Shown: positions 25,156 through 37,100 of the stretch, one piece after another
Numbering within the stretch: position 1 is the stretch's first letter
How the letters are laid out: each line of letters opens with the position of its first letter
Assembly (NCBI GenBank): GCA_027257055.1
Contig: JAPVLO010000232.1
Span: forward strand, 3,100,001-3,164,000
Direction of reading: 5' to 3'
Source of the DNA: Cephalopachus bancanus
Lineage: Eukaryota; Chordata; Mammalia; Primates; Tarsiidae
DNA length: 64,000 nucleotides
The notes under the pieces: model-generated
Database searches by the model: none
What the model saw: the letters and a program-made list of their open reading frames with translations, nothing else
What the model was told of the DNA's origin: nothing
Program-made: the position numbers and the translations under genes

Positions 25156-25369
25156 CTACTAAACTAATAATGATGCTATAAATAAAAGCAAAATATTTAA
25201 AGTTAAACTTGACTTTCTCAAAGGATAGATTTAAATTATTAACTTAAATAGTGACAAAGATACTAAAGATGTATATATTTTAAAAATATACATTAATTGC
25301 TTAAATATAATTTTATAGAATAAACTTAGTAAATCCAAGATTCATTCACTTCACTCACTGTACTGTTAT
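25156..25369. other. Very A/T-rich intronic sequence
   Basis: No named repeat. Confidence 0.5.
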
Positions 25370-25510
25370 ATGTGAGTTGTAGAAAATACAGAAATAAGAA
25401 GACAGGCTTTACCCTTGAGGAGCTTATAAGATAAACATATATAACTAATCACAATTACTATAAATAAAATGTGGCATCATAAAGAGAGGTATAAAGCATT
25501 ACGAATTTGT
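25370..25510 (-). repeat. L2 LINE relic, reverse orientation
   Basis: Contains 'ggctttacccttgaggagct' followed by an L2-like inner segment; diverged. Confidence 0.55.
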
Positions 25511-26879
25511 CAAATATACAACAAGCAAATATAAAACTGGGAAAAAATAAAATAATATGATTAAGTCAGGAAAACAAAAAAGTAGAATTCCCTGCGGGAC
25601 TTGGAGGCCACTTCTTTAAAACATTTAAGGACCTTGTCTTTAAAAGCTGCTCTCAGCTTCCTCTCATCAAGTCACCAACTGGGAATTAAGATTCTCCAAG
25701 TCTCTTACACCAACAACTAGGAATTAATACTCTCTAAGTGTCCTTCAATTAGGACACACGCATAAATGTGACACCTCTGGTTTTCTTAAGACAAATGTTT
25801 GCTTTCATATCTATGTCAATGCCATTTGATGACTTAGCAACATTCAAATGACTACAAAATAACGACTTGAAAAAACTTTTCAAATGGCTTTGACTGCTCT
25901 TAGTAAAGAGTTGCTGCTTTTGAATACTAGTTTTCAAGGATAAAATCAGTGACCAGTTAAATTACACTTACTACTCATAATGAGTTCTTGAAAGTGTTAA
26001 AATTACCTCTGACTTCTGGTGGATGAGCCAATATAAATATCTGGGTGGAGAAAGCTCTGTTTACACATGGGAATTATCTAATTGATAGAGAGCTTGTTGA
26101 AATAGAGCCAAAAAAACAAGTCAAGCTGTAGTAGAGAAATGGATGTGCTTCACATACTTAGTGAACTTTGATTCGAACTCTCAAAAGAAATAAAAATGAA
26201 CAGTTCAAGTAATAAGATTATGAGTCTTCAAAGAGTGATGATGTATACAGTTGCTGTGTTTGTTACCTAGCTAATGGGCAGATGGTAAGGGTATCTCAAG
26301 GATCACATGGAATGGTGATGTAAAGGCCCGTTGATGCACCCTGCCCTCTCCTTCACGATGAACCACTTGGTATCCTGCTTTATGGTTTCACCATTTCATT
26401 TGGCTAAAAGAGAAAGATATGTGCTCATATCTACTTTTAAACTGCAGGCAACCTGGATTTCATAGTAACTTAGATGATTCTGCAAGTTATCATAATAATA
26501 CCATCATTTTTTCTTACATTATGCAATGCTGGATTCAGCACATTTACACCTTCTAATACGAAGTGTGTGCAGAATTCCTAATAGAAATGGTTAGATACTG
26601 TAATTTCACTACCATCACAACACAAGAGAAAACCCCTTTGCAATCTTTTGCATTAAGCCTAAAAAATGCTTCATCAGTAGAGACCCAAATGTTTCTTACA
26701 TATTCCTGGAAGAAGTCCAGTTGGACAAGATTCAACTTAGGTACTTTAAAAAATGGCAGAAATAAACAAAAGCAGGACTGCACAGAAATGGGCATGAGCA
26801 AAAACATGAGGAAGGTGAATCACACTATAGCAATTTTATAATTACTAGTGCCTAATGAAAAATAGGTAGGTATTCTTTA
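25511..26879. other. Intronic sequence with a short direct repeat
   Basis: Two imperfect neighbouring copies of a unit of about 35 bp (beginning caccaac, containing ggaattaa) lie at 25673-25745. Otherwise nothing is recognised. Confidence 0.5.
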
Positions 26880-27115
26880 ATGGCAACAACTGATATTTGT
26901 TGAGCTCTTTCCAGTTTTCAGGGAGCTTTTAACAAGTACATGATCTTATCTGCCCACCCCCTCCAACCAGAGAGGGGAACAAAGAACAGAGTAGTATCCC
27001 CATTTTACAGATGAAGAACCAGACCCCACAGGAGATTAGGTGAACTGCCCAACAGCTAGGTGACAAAAGCATGCTTTCTAGCCCCTTATCTAATGATCTT
27101 TCTAGCACATGTTAT
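26880..27115 (-). repeat. MIR SINE relic, reverse orientation
   Basis: Contains 'tatccccattttacagatga', 'aactgcccaacagctaggtg' and 'gatatttgttgagctctttc', in reverse-complement MIR order. Confidence 0.88.
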
Positions 27116-27689
27116 TAGTCATGGAGTTATTAAGTATTAACAAAAGTAGTGGGATCATTCCTCCCAGGATTCTCAGCTCACTGGTACTTCTCAAATTTCA
27201 GCTTAAATTCCTGCATAGTTCCTTTCTAACTTGATGTTCAAAAAGAAAAAAATATCTTTTTTTGCCTATATAAGAAAACACTGATCAGTGATTTGACCTC
27301 ATTACATTGTATCCACCTGATCTTCTACCATTTCAACCTGATGCCAAAACAAATGTATTTGCTGAGAAAGTAAGCTTAACTCACCATGAAGAAATCCTCT
27401 CAGTCTTTTGTACCTATCACTGAATTGTCTCAAAGACAATGGCAGACTTAGGAGAAATGGGTGAATATTTTTCAGTGCCTTTTCTTGTACCTGACGGTGG
27501 TTAATGGTAAATTAATAAGGTACATAACACAGTAAAACCTAATACCAAAGAAAACTCTCACTGAGTGAGAAAAACACAGGTACCAGGTAAACTGCCTAAA
27601 AACCGTTCACCTCCATTCATGTATCCAGCTAATATCTACCAATGCTATGTGAGGTACCAAGCTCAAAGTATACAAAGTGAAGCAACAGT
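27116..27689. other. Intronic sequence, no recognised feature
   Basis: Nothing that I can name. Confidence 0.5.
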
Positions 27690-27905
27690 CACCAATGATG
27701 CGTGCTTACTCTGTGTTGGACACCATTATGGGTGCTTCATGAGTATTAGCTCATTTGACAAATTAGTGACATAAGTAGCATGTCATCATTTTGTAGCAAA
27801 AAACGAGCGGTTCAGATGCTCCCAGTATAGGTTACAGCAGATCAAGCGCCAGGTCAGGGATTTGAATCCAAGGAGCCTAGTGTCAGAGCCTGGGCTCTCA
27901 ATCAG
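27690..27905 (-). repeat. MIR SINE relic, reverse orientation
   Basis: Contains 'cgtgcttactctgtgttgga', 'gagtattagctcatttgaca' and 'gcgccaggtcagggatttga'. The whole MIR order is kept. Confidence 0.8.
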
Positions 27906-27984
27906 CATTCTGCAGACTCCACCAGGAAGACAGATCAGGACCAACTCCTGCTGACAGTTTGGCATTTTCAAATGGTTGAAATAT

Positions 27985-28023
27985 ACATACATACATACAA
28001 TATGCATATACGTCTATATAGTG

Positions 28024-28063
<40 letters not shown>

Positions 28064-28077
28064 TACACACATATAGA
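27985..28077. repeat. TA/CA compound microsatellite
   Basis: (CATA)n-like units run into (TA)n and then (CA)n, ending in TACACACATATA. Likely polymorphic. Confidence 0.93.
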
Positions 28078-28249
28078 TATGTGAAAATTATATGAATTCA
28101 AACTGCAGCGTCTGTAAGTTGGAACACAGCCACATTCATTCATTCACACTTCAGCTTTGTTTGCATCCACATTTCAAAGGCGGAGTTGAGTAGCTGCAAA
28201 GAAACCAAGCGTGGTGCGCAAAGCCTGAGATCCTCTACCTGGGCTCTAC

Positions 28250-29005
28250 AGCCACAACTGTTGACATACGCTCTTAGCCCTTCCACTCATGTCTCCCAAG
28301 ATCTCTGCCTGAATGTCTTCATTAGTGTCCTAAACATAACATATCCAAAATCAAACTGTGAATTCCTTCCCCATTCACATCCTAGTCCACATCTTAACAG
28401 TCTTCCTCTATGAGAAATCCATCCTTCTAGTTACAAAAGCCAGTTTGAGTCTTTTCTTTCTCTCACTCATGTTCAAAGCCACTAGCAAATCTGGCCAGCT
28501 TGACCTCTGCGACATCTACCCACATCTCCACGCACCAATGCCAGCACCCGGCCCCTAGCCATCAATGTGTCTTCTCTGAGTTACTGCCTAATTTCTTATG
28601 AGTTCCCTTTGCTTCAAGTCTCGCCCAAGAGCGCAGCTGGAGTGCTCTTCTGTTCACAAGCCCTCAGGATTTCCCACACCCGCCAGGCACAGCCCTGCTT
28701 TGAGCATGACACGGGCTTACTTCCTGGTTTCTATAGGTTCTCCCCAGGCACCATCTCATGAGACAGACCTTCTGCTCCACCCAGCCCCACACTTACACCT
28801 CAGCCCTGGGGCACCCTTTCCCTTGCTTTATGATTCTCCAAATTATCACAACCTGCCAATGGATGGACTGGTTTTAAACTGAGTTCAAGCACCCCAAGGC
28901 AGATGCTCAGCTCATTTTCCTCACTAGGACTTATCAGGCCCTAGACCAGGGTCTGACATATAAAAGGTGCTTAAGCAGGTATCTGCTGAATGAATGTGAA
29001 ACTGG
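28250..29005 (+). repeat. Long L2 LINE 3' fragment
   Basis: About 750 nt follow L2 in order: an 'aacatatccaaaatcaaact' segment, C/T-rich coding tail, 'cccttgctttatgattctcc', 'cagggtctgacatataaaag' and the end 'ctgctgaatgaatg'. Frames at 28186-28882 are remnants or chance. Confidence 0.82.
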
Positions 29006-29846
29006 TCCCTGCATTCAAGAAGCCCTAAACCCAGGGGCATGTGGAGATGGCAAACACATTTAACCTATGAATAACTGTGTGGAGTGGGGTTTGATAGAAT
29101 ATTTCTTATTTTTTCCTGTTTTCCTATCAAACACTATATTTTAAACAAATCAGATGTTGGAGGTCTCTATCAAAAGGACAGAAGATCTCACGCTGTAACC
29201 TCACGATCTATGTATGAAATTAATCTAGATTAAAAATCTGCTTGATTGAAGGGGGTACTGATGAGGTGCTCAAGCTCCCATTCTGAAACCCATTGCATTC
29301 TTTTGTTTTAGTCCCAACACCCTCCTCTGCAACTCTGTCAAATTCCAGGTCCATGTTAACTAGACATACTGTGCTCTTATCCTCCTGGCTCTACTACTTA
29401 AGTCCTACTATTCAGCTCCTTTGCCACTCCTGAAAGGCCCATTAATTTCTTAACCATAAAAGCAGTGAAACTGAGTTTTCCCTAAGAAAATGTATCCTTT
29501 CAAATACTGTTGTTTCTAAGAAAACGCTCAAGCCCAGTCACTGTTTGGGGGAGTTAAGAGCAGCACTGCAATGTCTGGCCTGGAGGCAATGTAGACTCTA
29601 AACATACAAGGAAAAATATCTGGGAGGTTCCCAAGTAGTAAAACATAAATGAACCAGTAATACAACCATAGCAAAATGACCCAAAAAATGGCGTGCCCAG
29701 AGAAAATGAGCCAACTAACTTGGCTTCCTGGCCACTCTTTAACTAGGAAAAGTGTGTACAGTCCTAATTTACTGATTTTTATGTGAATGTATAGGAAAGC
29801 TGCAGATGCAGTAACAGAAGAGAATCGATGACAAGAGCAGTCATAC
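29006..29846. other. Intron just downstream of the CHCHD3 exon
   Basis: No repeat that I can name. On the minus strand this follows the gtatga donor. Confidence 0.6.
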
Positions 29847-29930
29847 CCTCTCCTCCAGTCTTGCCAGCTGCTCTTTGTAGAAGGCGTCCTGCTTCTTGAG
29901 CACTCGGTCTTTCTCTTCCAGCTGCTTCGC
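29847..29930 (-). CDS. CHCHD3: CHCHD3 internal exon, 84 nt, coiled-coil segment of MIC19
   Basis: Read on the minus strand this is 28 complete codons starting AKQLEEKDRVLKKQ and ending EQLARLEER. It matches about residues 124-151 of human MIC19, with Lys where human has Arg at the second position (from memory). MIC19 is a peripheral inner-membrane protein of mitochondria on the intermembrane-space side. It joins MIC60, MIC10 and other MICOS subunits and supports crista junctions and contacts with the outer membrane. This exon lies in the charged coiled-coil region between the N-terminal DUF737 part and the C-terminal twin-CX9C CHCH domain, so it contains no cysteine. The 3' splice site is a pyrimidine tract ending ttctttttttag; the 5' splice site is AGG|gtatga, a rather weak donor. 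Both boundaries are phase 0 and the frame is open throughout. Human similarity and splice sites together make this firm. Confidence 0.96.
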
Positions 29931-30996
29931 CTAAAAAAAGAAGTGAGGAATATACGATATCAAGAAAAAGCAGCAACAGCAAAGCAAAAGTCAAGTGTGA
30001 ACTGCATTAGAAGTAAGCACACAAAGCTGAAGATTCCCGCAATCCATTAGGTCTCTGCCACAGAAAAACATTAGTAAGAGGATGATTGCTGTATTTATAC
30101 ATAAAGAGTAAGTCGGCATTGTATTTTCTTTTGCTTTTTTTTTTTTACGATAACAGCTGTGTCCTACTTTGTCCAAATGTATTCGGAAATATGAAAATAC
30201 AATACACGACAGGCTATCTTATTTAACTTCTTTTTCCAAGAATAACTTCAAGGATTAATATTTTGCACATAAAACTTTGATTTTATTCTGGGCATAAGAC
30301 ACAAGGTTTCTAACCTTCTTTAAACAACAACAAAAAATAATGCTTAACTCACATTTTATAATCTTATGTGTGAGTACCCTTAAATTACCTAGTGAAACAT
30401 GCATATAAATACATACATTGTTCTATTTCCTGTTTTACAAAGTAGTTGCTTGGAAGGGCAGGAGCAAAAACAACTATAATTGCTTATTTCAATAATTTAA
30501 AAATAAAGATGATAATAAAAATAATTAAAAGTAACTTTAAAACCTTTAGTTATCCCACTTGCAACTCACAAGATCTGGGGGGGAAAAATGAAAAAAAAAT
30601 GAAAAACAAAACAAAACTATTTTTGGTTCTTTAAAAAATAGTGATAAAGACGGCTACTTATAGATGTTTTTAACATTAGGAAAAAATGCAGTTCTTGGAT
30701 TTTTGTTGGTACATGAATATTATGTACAAACTTACTCTCATCTCTGAGGGAAGGGACCTCACTACATTGCCCGAGTAGGAAGAGTTTTTACCATTGTTTT
30801 TGCTCAGTGAATGCTGAACATACACCTGACTACAACATGCAGGGAACTGAACACACGCTGACGTCCTCACCCTGTGCCATGCACCACATTCTTTGCACGT
30901 GTGACCTGACTCAGGGGTCGGTGTCACCTGCTCAGCTATCTACTTAACTTAGGCAAATCCAGTTGTACATTTGTAGGTTGTTGTTTTGCTACTTAC
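29931..30996 (-). other. CHCHD3: Short CHCHD3 intron between microexon and 84-nt exon
   Basis: This 1,066-nt intron starts with gtaagt and ends with a T-rich tract and tag when read on the minus strand. It is A/T-rich, holds no Alu or L1 that I recognise, and is unusually short for this gene. The lack of young insertions may reflect constraint on microexon splicing, but that is inference. Confidence 0.75.
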
Positions 30997-31011
30997 TTTG
31001 TCTTCAATGTC
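30997..31011 (-). CDS. CHCHD3: CHCHD3 15-nt microexon (five codons, DIEDK)
   Basis: On the minus strand the 15 nt encode Asp-Ile-Glu-Asp-Lys. They are bounded by a T-rich tract ending aatatgctgcag and a strong donor, gtaagt. Both edges are phase 0, so the exon can be included or skipped without shifting the frame into the next exon, giving DIEDK followed by AKQLEEK. I recall that human CHCHD3 has a common 227-residue product and a longer product of 232 residues. Five extra codons at this point would explain the difference; that is from memory and should be checked. The insert is acidic and lengthens the coiled coil by five residues, which would shift the heptad register. An alternative reading as chance splice-like sequence is unlikely, because of the phase match and its position just upstream of a proven exon. 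Confidence 0.85.
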
Positions 31012-31539
31012 CTGCAGCATATTAAAAACAAGCAAATGGTTACTTACAATACACACACTGTTTTTCCTCCTAATGTCACAGAGAAATCTAATGGATAATA
31101 TTTAAAAAGCAAACCAAAGAAAGAGATGGGGAAAACAGAGGAGATGCCTGAATTAGGACTTATTTAAATGTCGCTGTCTGACAGAAAATTTCCATGAAAA
31201 GTACATGCCGCTTTAAAGCACATAAGTAAATAAAAACTAATACAATGTTAAGATTAAATAAAAATACATTCATCTGCAAGCACAGAACCTATAGCCTCCT
31301 GGTACAATACAATAAAATCCTTACTAGACTGTTAGGAATATAAAACAAGTAAACAAATAAAGAATTTTTTGACAAAGCTAAGTATGAAGAAAATCACATG
31401 ACTATATAATCTACAGAGAAAGGACCTCTCTGAATTCATGAAAGGAAATAGAAAAGCATGGACTCATAAGAATTTCCATAAAACATAAAATCAAAAGAAT
31501 AAAAAAATGATCAAAATAAGAAAAATCCCAACAAGGAAC
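31012..31539. other. Intron just upstream of the microexon
   Basis: A/T-rich and repeat-poor. On the minus strand it supplies the branch-point region and T-rich tract of the microexon acceptor. Confidence 0.6.
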
Positions 31540-31728
31540 TGAGAGTTAATGTTATTAACATGAAAGCACTTGAAAAATAAGCCATATTTCACCCCCCCAA
31601 AAAAGGCCAAAAGAAAAATATACAATACAGATTAGCCATTCACACTCAAAAAATACAAATAATAAACACGTGACCAAAAAAATACAGCCCCAAAGGAAAT
31701 CAAAAATGTAAATTAAAATACTATGGTT
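31540..31728 (+). mobile_element. Ancient L1M fragment, left piece
   Basis: Resembles the late ORF2 part of old L1 ('acaaataataaacacgtgac', 'gaaatcaaaaatgtaaatta'). It continues at 38157-38720, on the other side of the younger L1, in the same orientation and order. Confidence 0.75.
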
Positions 31729-31740
31729 GAGCGGAAGCAG

Positions 31741-31749
31741 CAAGATGGC
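31741..31749 (+). promoter_or_regulatory. YY1-type site near the L1 5' end
   Basis: CAAGATGGC starts 13 nt from the inferred 5' end of the element. In human L1 a YY1 site sits at about the same place and directs accurate transcription start (established knowledge). Its presence here supports a complete 5' end. Confidence 0.75.
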
Positions 31750-33106
31750 GACGGGGCAACCCAGTCTGTAAAACCCTCTGCAAAGGAGAACTGCAGTGGG
31801 TCTCTGACTCTCAACCCGGGGGCTGTGGACCCCAACATCGCAGCCTGCTCTTCATACGGAGCTCAGCCGTTGCCACCACTGGGGCATCGCAGCGGACTGG
31901 ACAGTCACTGCAATGCAAACGGCGCCGCTGCAGCCAACCCCCCCCACTGCCGCCACCACGGCCTCCGTGGCGGCCATAGCACATCACACTACCCGGGCAG
32001 GAGGCGATCCACTTCAGTCCTTCAAGCCCCTTCAGGGAAGATCTGCTGGGATTGCTGCCACCTCTCCTGCAACCAAGACGTCCTGCCTGCCGTAAGTCTC
32101 CTGCCGTCTGCCCTGAGGCAGGCATCCATCTTCAGCCTCTGCCATTCCTGTCTGGCCCCACCCCCTCTGGGGCGAGCAGCTGAGATAGCACCACCGGCTG
32201 GCAATTCAAGGTAACAACACCAAAATGGGAGAAATAAGCTTGAAAAAGACATAGGTCAGAGTGGTGAACAGAGGGTGATCTGAACTGTCCTTCACAGCAG
32301 ACCAGGGGCAACTGACCCTAACTGCAAACTAATTTACCAGCTTGAAAAGAAAGCTAGAAATCAGAACTGAAAGGACATTGGACTTAAATGAAATATCTCA
32401 GAGTGTGCTTCATTGATTCTGTTAGTTTAATGACTTAATTCTATTCCTACTGTATTGTTCCTTTTTTTCTTTTTTCCTCTTCCTTTTCTTCTCTTTTCTT
32501 CTCTCTGTAAACCATATCTTTGTATAGAGGAACAGCACACTAATAAGGTGGTTGGTTAGCTTGTATGTTAGCATCACTATATGTTTTATTTTTTTTTGTA
32601 TGAGAGTTGGTTCATCTGTAGCTGTGGTCTATTGTTTTTATCTGTTTCAGTACAGGCCTCTCTATTTGTTGTCACACTTGTTTGTTTCCCCCCTTACTCC
32701 TCTATCTCTCCACTCCCCTCTTCAACCCACTGTCTGCTCCATTCTCTCCCCTCTGCTAACCACATTTTATTTCAGGGAGTAAACCTACAGACCCACTGCA
32801 CAGACAGACTCCAAGGCAGTAGGAAGTGGGTTACAGATTATCCACACACCTGTCAGCGAATACCAGGACCTGCAGATAGATTTTGAATCACAGCTCCCCC
32901 CTTAAGTAAATCTCAAAACTGCAAAAAGGACCTCCCCCAACCTACAGTGCAACTCCAGAACTGAACAAAGTAAGAGGGCATACATAAAGAATGGGAGATT
33001 GAACAAACAGAAGTAAAACCAATCCCTTTACCCCTGAATAACAAAATTAAAGAAGACGGTGACGTGGAGGGAAGGAAAAAGTAGGGAGGGGGAAAAAACC
33101 ACACAA

Positions 33107-34067
33107 ATGAAGAAAAACCAAAAGAAGAATATAGGTCTCACACAGACCCCTGGGAGATCAGACACTGAGAAAACAGATTCTGGAACACAAACAATGAAGA
33201 GCCCCCAGAATGACTGGTTACATGCAACAAACCCAGACATCAAGACATTAATGGAGAGAATTTAAAAAATTGAGGAGAGACAAGAGGAAAATAGGAAGGA
33301 GCTGATGTCAAAAATAACAGCAGTAAAGAATACTGTGATGGAAATGAATAACAGACTAATAAGCACGGAAAGCACAATCAGCCAAGCAGAAGAAAGAATC
33401 TCAGAGCTCGAAGACCAAAACACAGAACTAACCCAAACTGTCAAAAGCATAGAAAAGAAGCTCAAAAAGAACAAAACCTGCAAGAGATGAATGATCACTT
33501 CAAGAGACCAAACCTAAGAGTGATTGGCTTTCCTGAGGCAGAGAGAGAAACAAAAGCCACACTGGAACAAACATTTCATGAAATCATTCAAGAAAACTTC
33601 CCTCATCTCATCAAGGATGAAAAAATTCAAACACAAGAGATTCAGAGAACCCCTGCAAGACAACAAATGAGAAGACCACTCCCAGACACATAATAATTCG
33701 CCTAAATGAAGTAGCTATAAAAGAAAAAATCCTAAAGGCAGCAAGAGAAAAAGGCCAGACTACCTACCAGGGAAGACCAATTAGAATAGCAGCAGATTTA
33801 TCCACAGAAACCCTTCAGGCTAGGAGAACCTGGAGCCCTATCTTCAAAGTTCTAAAAGATAAACAATTTCAACCAAGAATAACCTACCTAGTCAAACTAA
33901 GCTTCATTAGTGAGGTAGAATTGAAATCTTTTCCAGATATCCAATCCCTAAGAACCTATGCTGCCACCAGACCACCTCTACAAGAAATACTTAAGAAAGT
34001 ACTGAACACAGAAGAAAAAGAAAAAAGAACAACAACAGTCTTCACAAGAGTACAGGCAAAAGATTAA
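33107..34067 (+). pseudogene. L1 ORF1 (RNA-binding chaperone), broken
   Basis: The frame starts MKKNQKKNIGLT, continues into a coiled-coil-like part (SQAEERISELEDQ), the RRM-like part (NLRVIGFPEAERE) and the C-terminal domain ending at 34067. It is interrupted by a stop at 33263-33265, a shift near 33470 in an A-rich run, and another shift near 33680. ORF1p normally forms trimers that bind L1 RNA; this copy cannot encode it. ATG choice is by agreement with the L1 ORF1 start region. Confidence 0.88.
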
Positions 34068-34139
34068 AAACACACATGAACCAACTCCAAAACCCAAAGA
34101 AAGACAACAAACAAACAGGAACAACTCTGTAAGAACCTT

Positions 34140-37100
34140 ATGACAGGGATCAACTCTTACATTTCAATTATTAGCCTAAATGTGAATGGACTAAATGCAC
34201 CACTGAAAAGACATAGAATGGCAAAATGGATAAAATATCATCAGGCAACAATCTATTGCCTACAAGAGACTCACCTCACTAGAAAGGACACCCACAGACT
34301 CAAAGTAAGAGGATGGGAAACAAACTTTCAGGCAAACAGAATACAAAAGGAAGGAGGAGCAGTGATCTTAATTTCAGACAAAATGCCCTTCAAGCTATTA
34401 AAAATCAAAAAAGATACAGAAGGCCACTACATAATGATAAAAGGCTCAATCCATCAACAAGAAATATCTATCCTAAACATATATGCACCCAACATAGGTG
34501 CGCCAACTTTCATAAAGCAACTTCTAGGAAAACTAAAGAAAGATATTGACTCTAAACACCATCATAACTGGGAACTTTAATACCCCACTTACAACCCTAG
34601 ATAGATCATCAGGACAAAAAATCAGCAAGGAGATCCAGAACGTCAATGTAACTTTGGACCAAATGGACTTAATTGATACCTACAGAACACTACATCCAAA
34701 GACCACAGAATACACATTATACTCATCACCACACAGAACATATTCTAAGATTGGCCACATACTCAGCCATAAATCAAGCATAAGCAAATTTAAAAGGACT
34801 GAAATTCTACCATGCACCTTCTCAGACAACAGTGGAATAAAAATAAACATTGACACCAACAAAGTCCCCCCAAAACCCACAAAGACATGGACACTAAACA
34901 GCATGATGCTAAACAACTCCTGGGTCAATGATGAAATCAAAACAGAGATCAAAAGATACCTGGAAACAAATGAAAATGAAGAAACATCTTACCACAATCT
35001 CTGGGGTGCCCTGAAAGCTGTAGTAAGAGGGGAATTTATATCCCTACAAACACATAAAGAAAATGGAAGGAACAGAAATTCACAGCCTAATAAGCCACCT
35101 AAAGACGCTGGAAAAGCAAGACCACAAAAACCCTAATTTCAGCAGAAGAATCCAGATCACCAAAATAAAAGCCCAAATCCAGCACATAGAAGACAAAAAG
35201 ATAATACAAAAAAAAAAATCAATGAAACAAAAAGCTGGTTCTTCGAAAGGATAAACAAGATCGATGGTCCCCTAGCTAGACTGACCAAGAAAAAACAAGA
35301 AAACACCAAATAAGCACAATTGGAAACACAAAAGATGAAATCACATCTGACCCTGAGGAAATACAAAAGATCATTAGAGACTACTACGTACACTTGTATG
35401 GAAACAAACTTGAAAACCTTAAGGAAATGGAGGACTTTCTGGCATCACACAACCTACCTAGGTTGGAACAAGAAGAAATTGAGACCCTAAATAGACCAAT
35501 AACAATCAAGGAAATCGACTACGTAATAAGAAAACTTCCTACAAAAAAAAAAGGCCTGGTCCAGAGGGCTTTCCAGCAGAATTCTACAAGACATTTAAGG
35601 AGGAGCTGATACCAATCCTACTGAAGGTATTCCAGGCGACTGAAAAAGATGGAACTCTCCCCAAATCATTTTACGAAGCCAACATCACATTGATACCCAA
35701 GCCAGGTAAAGATCCAACAAAGAAAGAGAACTACAGGCCAGTATCTTTGACGAACATAGATGCTAAAATTCTCAACAAGATCCTAGCAAACCAGCGATAC
35801 ATATCAAAAATCATCCATCATGACCAAGTAGGCTTCATTCCTGGGATGCAAGGCTGGTTCAACATTCGTAAAACCATAAATGTAATTAAATACATCAACA
35901 GATGTCAAAACAAAAACCACATGATCATATCATTAGATGCAGAAAAAGTTTTTGATAAAATCTAGCACCCCTTCTTGATAAAAACCCTTGAACATCTAGG
36001 CATACGGGGAACATACCTCAAAATAGTAAAAGTCATCTACGAGAAACCCACAGCCAGCATACTCCTGAATGGACAAAAATTGGAACCAATTCCCCTGAAA
36101 ACTAGAACTAGACAAGGATGCCCACTCTCACCCCTCCTGTTCAACATAGTATTGGAAGTCCTGGCTAGATCAATCAGAGAAGAGGAGGCAATCAGGGGTA
36201 TCCAAATAGGAAAAGAGGAAGTCAAGTTATCTCTCTTTGCAGATGACATGACTGTGTACCTTGAAAATCTAAGAGAATCTGTCAAAAGCCTCCTTACACT
36301 AATAAAGGCCTTTGGCAAAGTCTCAGATACAAAATAAATGTACAAAAGACAATCACATTTCTCTACACCAATAATAAACAAACAGAAACCCAAACAAAAA
36401 ACACAATTCCATTCACAATAGCCACAAAAAAAAATGAAATACCTTGGCATCTTCCTAACCAGAAACGTGAAAGACCTTAACAATGAAAATTACAAAACAC
36501 TGCTCAAAGAAATCAAAGATGACACAAACAAGTGGAAAAATATCCCATGCTCATGGATTGGAAGAATCAACATTGTGAAGATGTCCATCTTACCTAAGGC
36601 AATCTACAAATTCAATGCAATACCCATCAAATTACCAGCAACATTCTTCTCAGACCTAGAAAAAACAACACAGTAATTCATATGGAAACACAAACGTCCA
36701 AGAATAGCCAGAACAATCCTCAGCAAAAAAATCAAAGCAGGTGGTATCACATTACCAGACTTCAAACTTTACTATAAAGCTACAATCATCAAAACAGCTT
36801 GGTGTTGGTACAGGAACAGGCATATAGATCAATGGAATAGAATTGAGATTCCAGAAGCAAAACTTCAATTTCTCAACCAACTCATCTTCGACAAAGCCCC
36901 CACCACCTACCACTGGGGAGAGGAGAACCTATTCAGTAAATGGTGCTGGGAAAACTGGCTGACCACATGCAGAAGATTGAAACAGGACCCCTATCTATCC
37001 CCATGCACAAAGGTTAACTCCAAATGGATCAGAGACCTAAATGTAAAACCTCAAACCATAAGAACCTTAGAAAAGGAAGGAAATACCCTCATGGAAATCG

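Noticed and set aside
36037..36483. 148-codon minus-strand frame
   Set aside because: Antisense shadow of L1 ORF2 reverse transcriptase.
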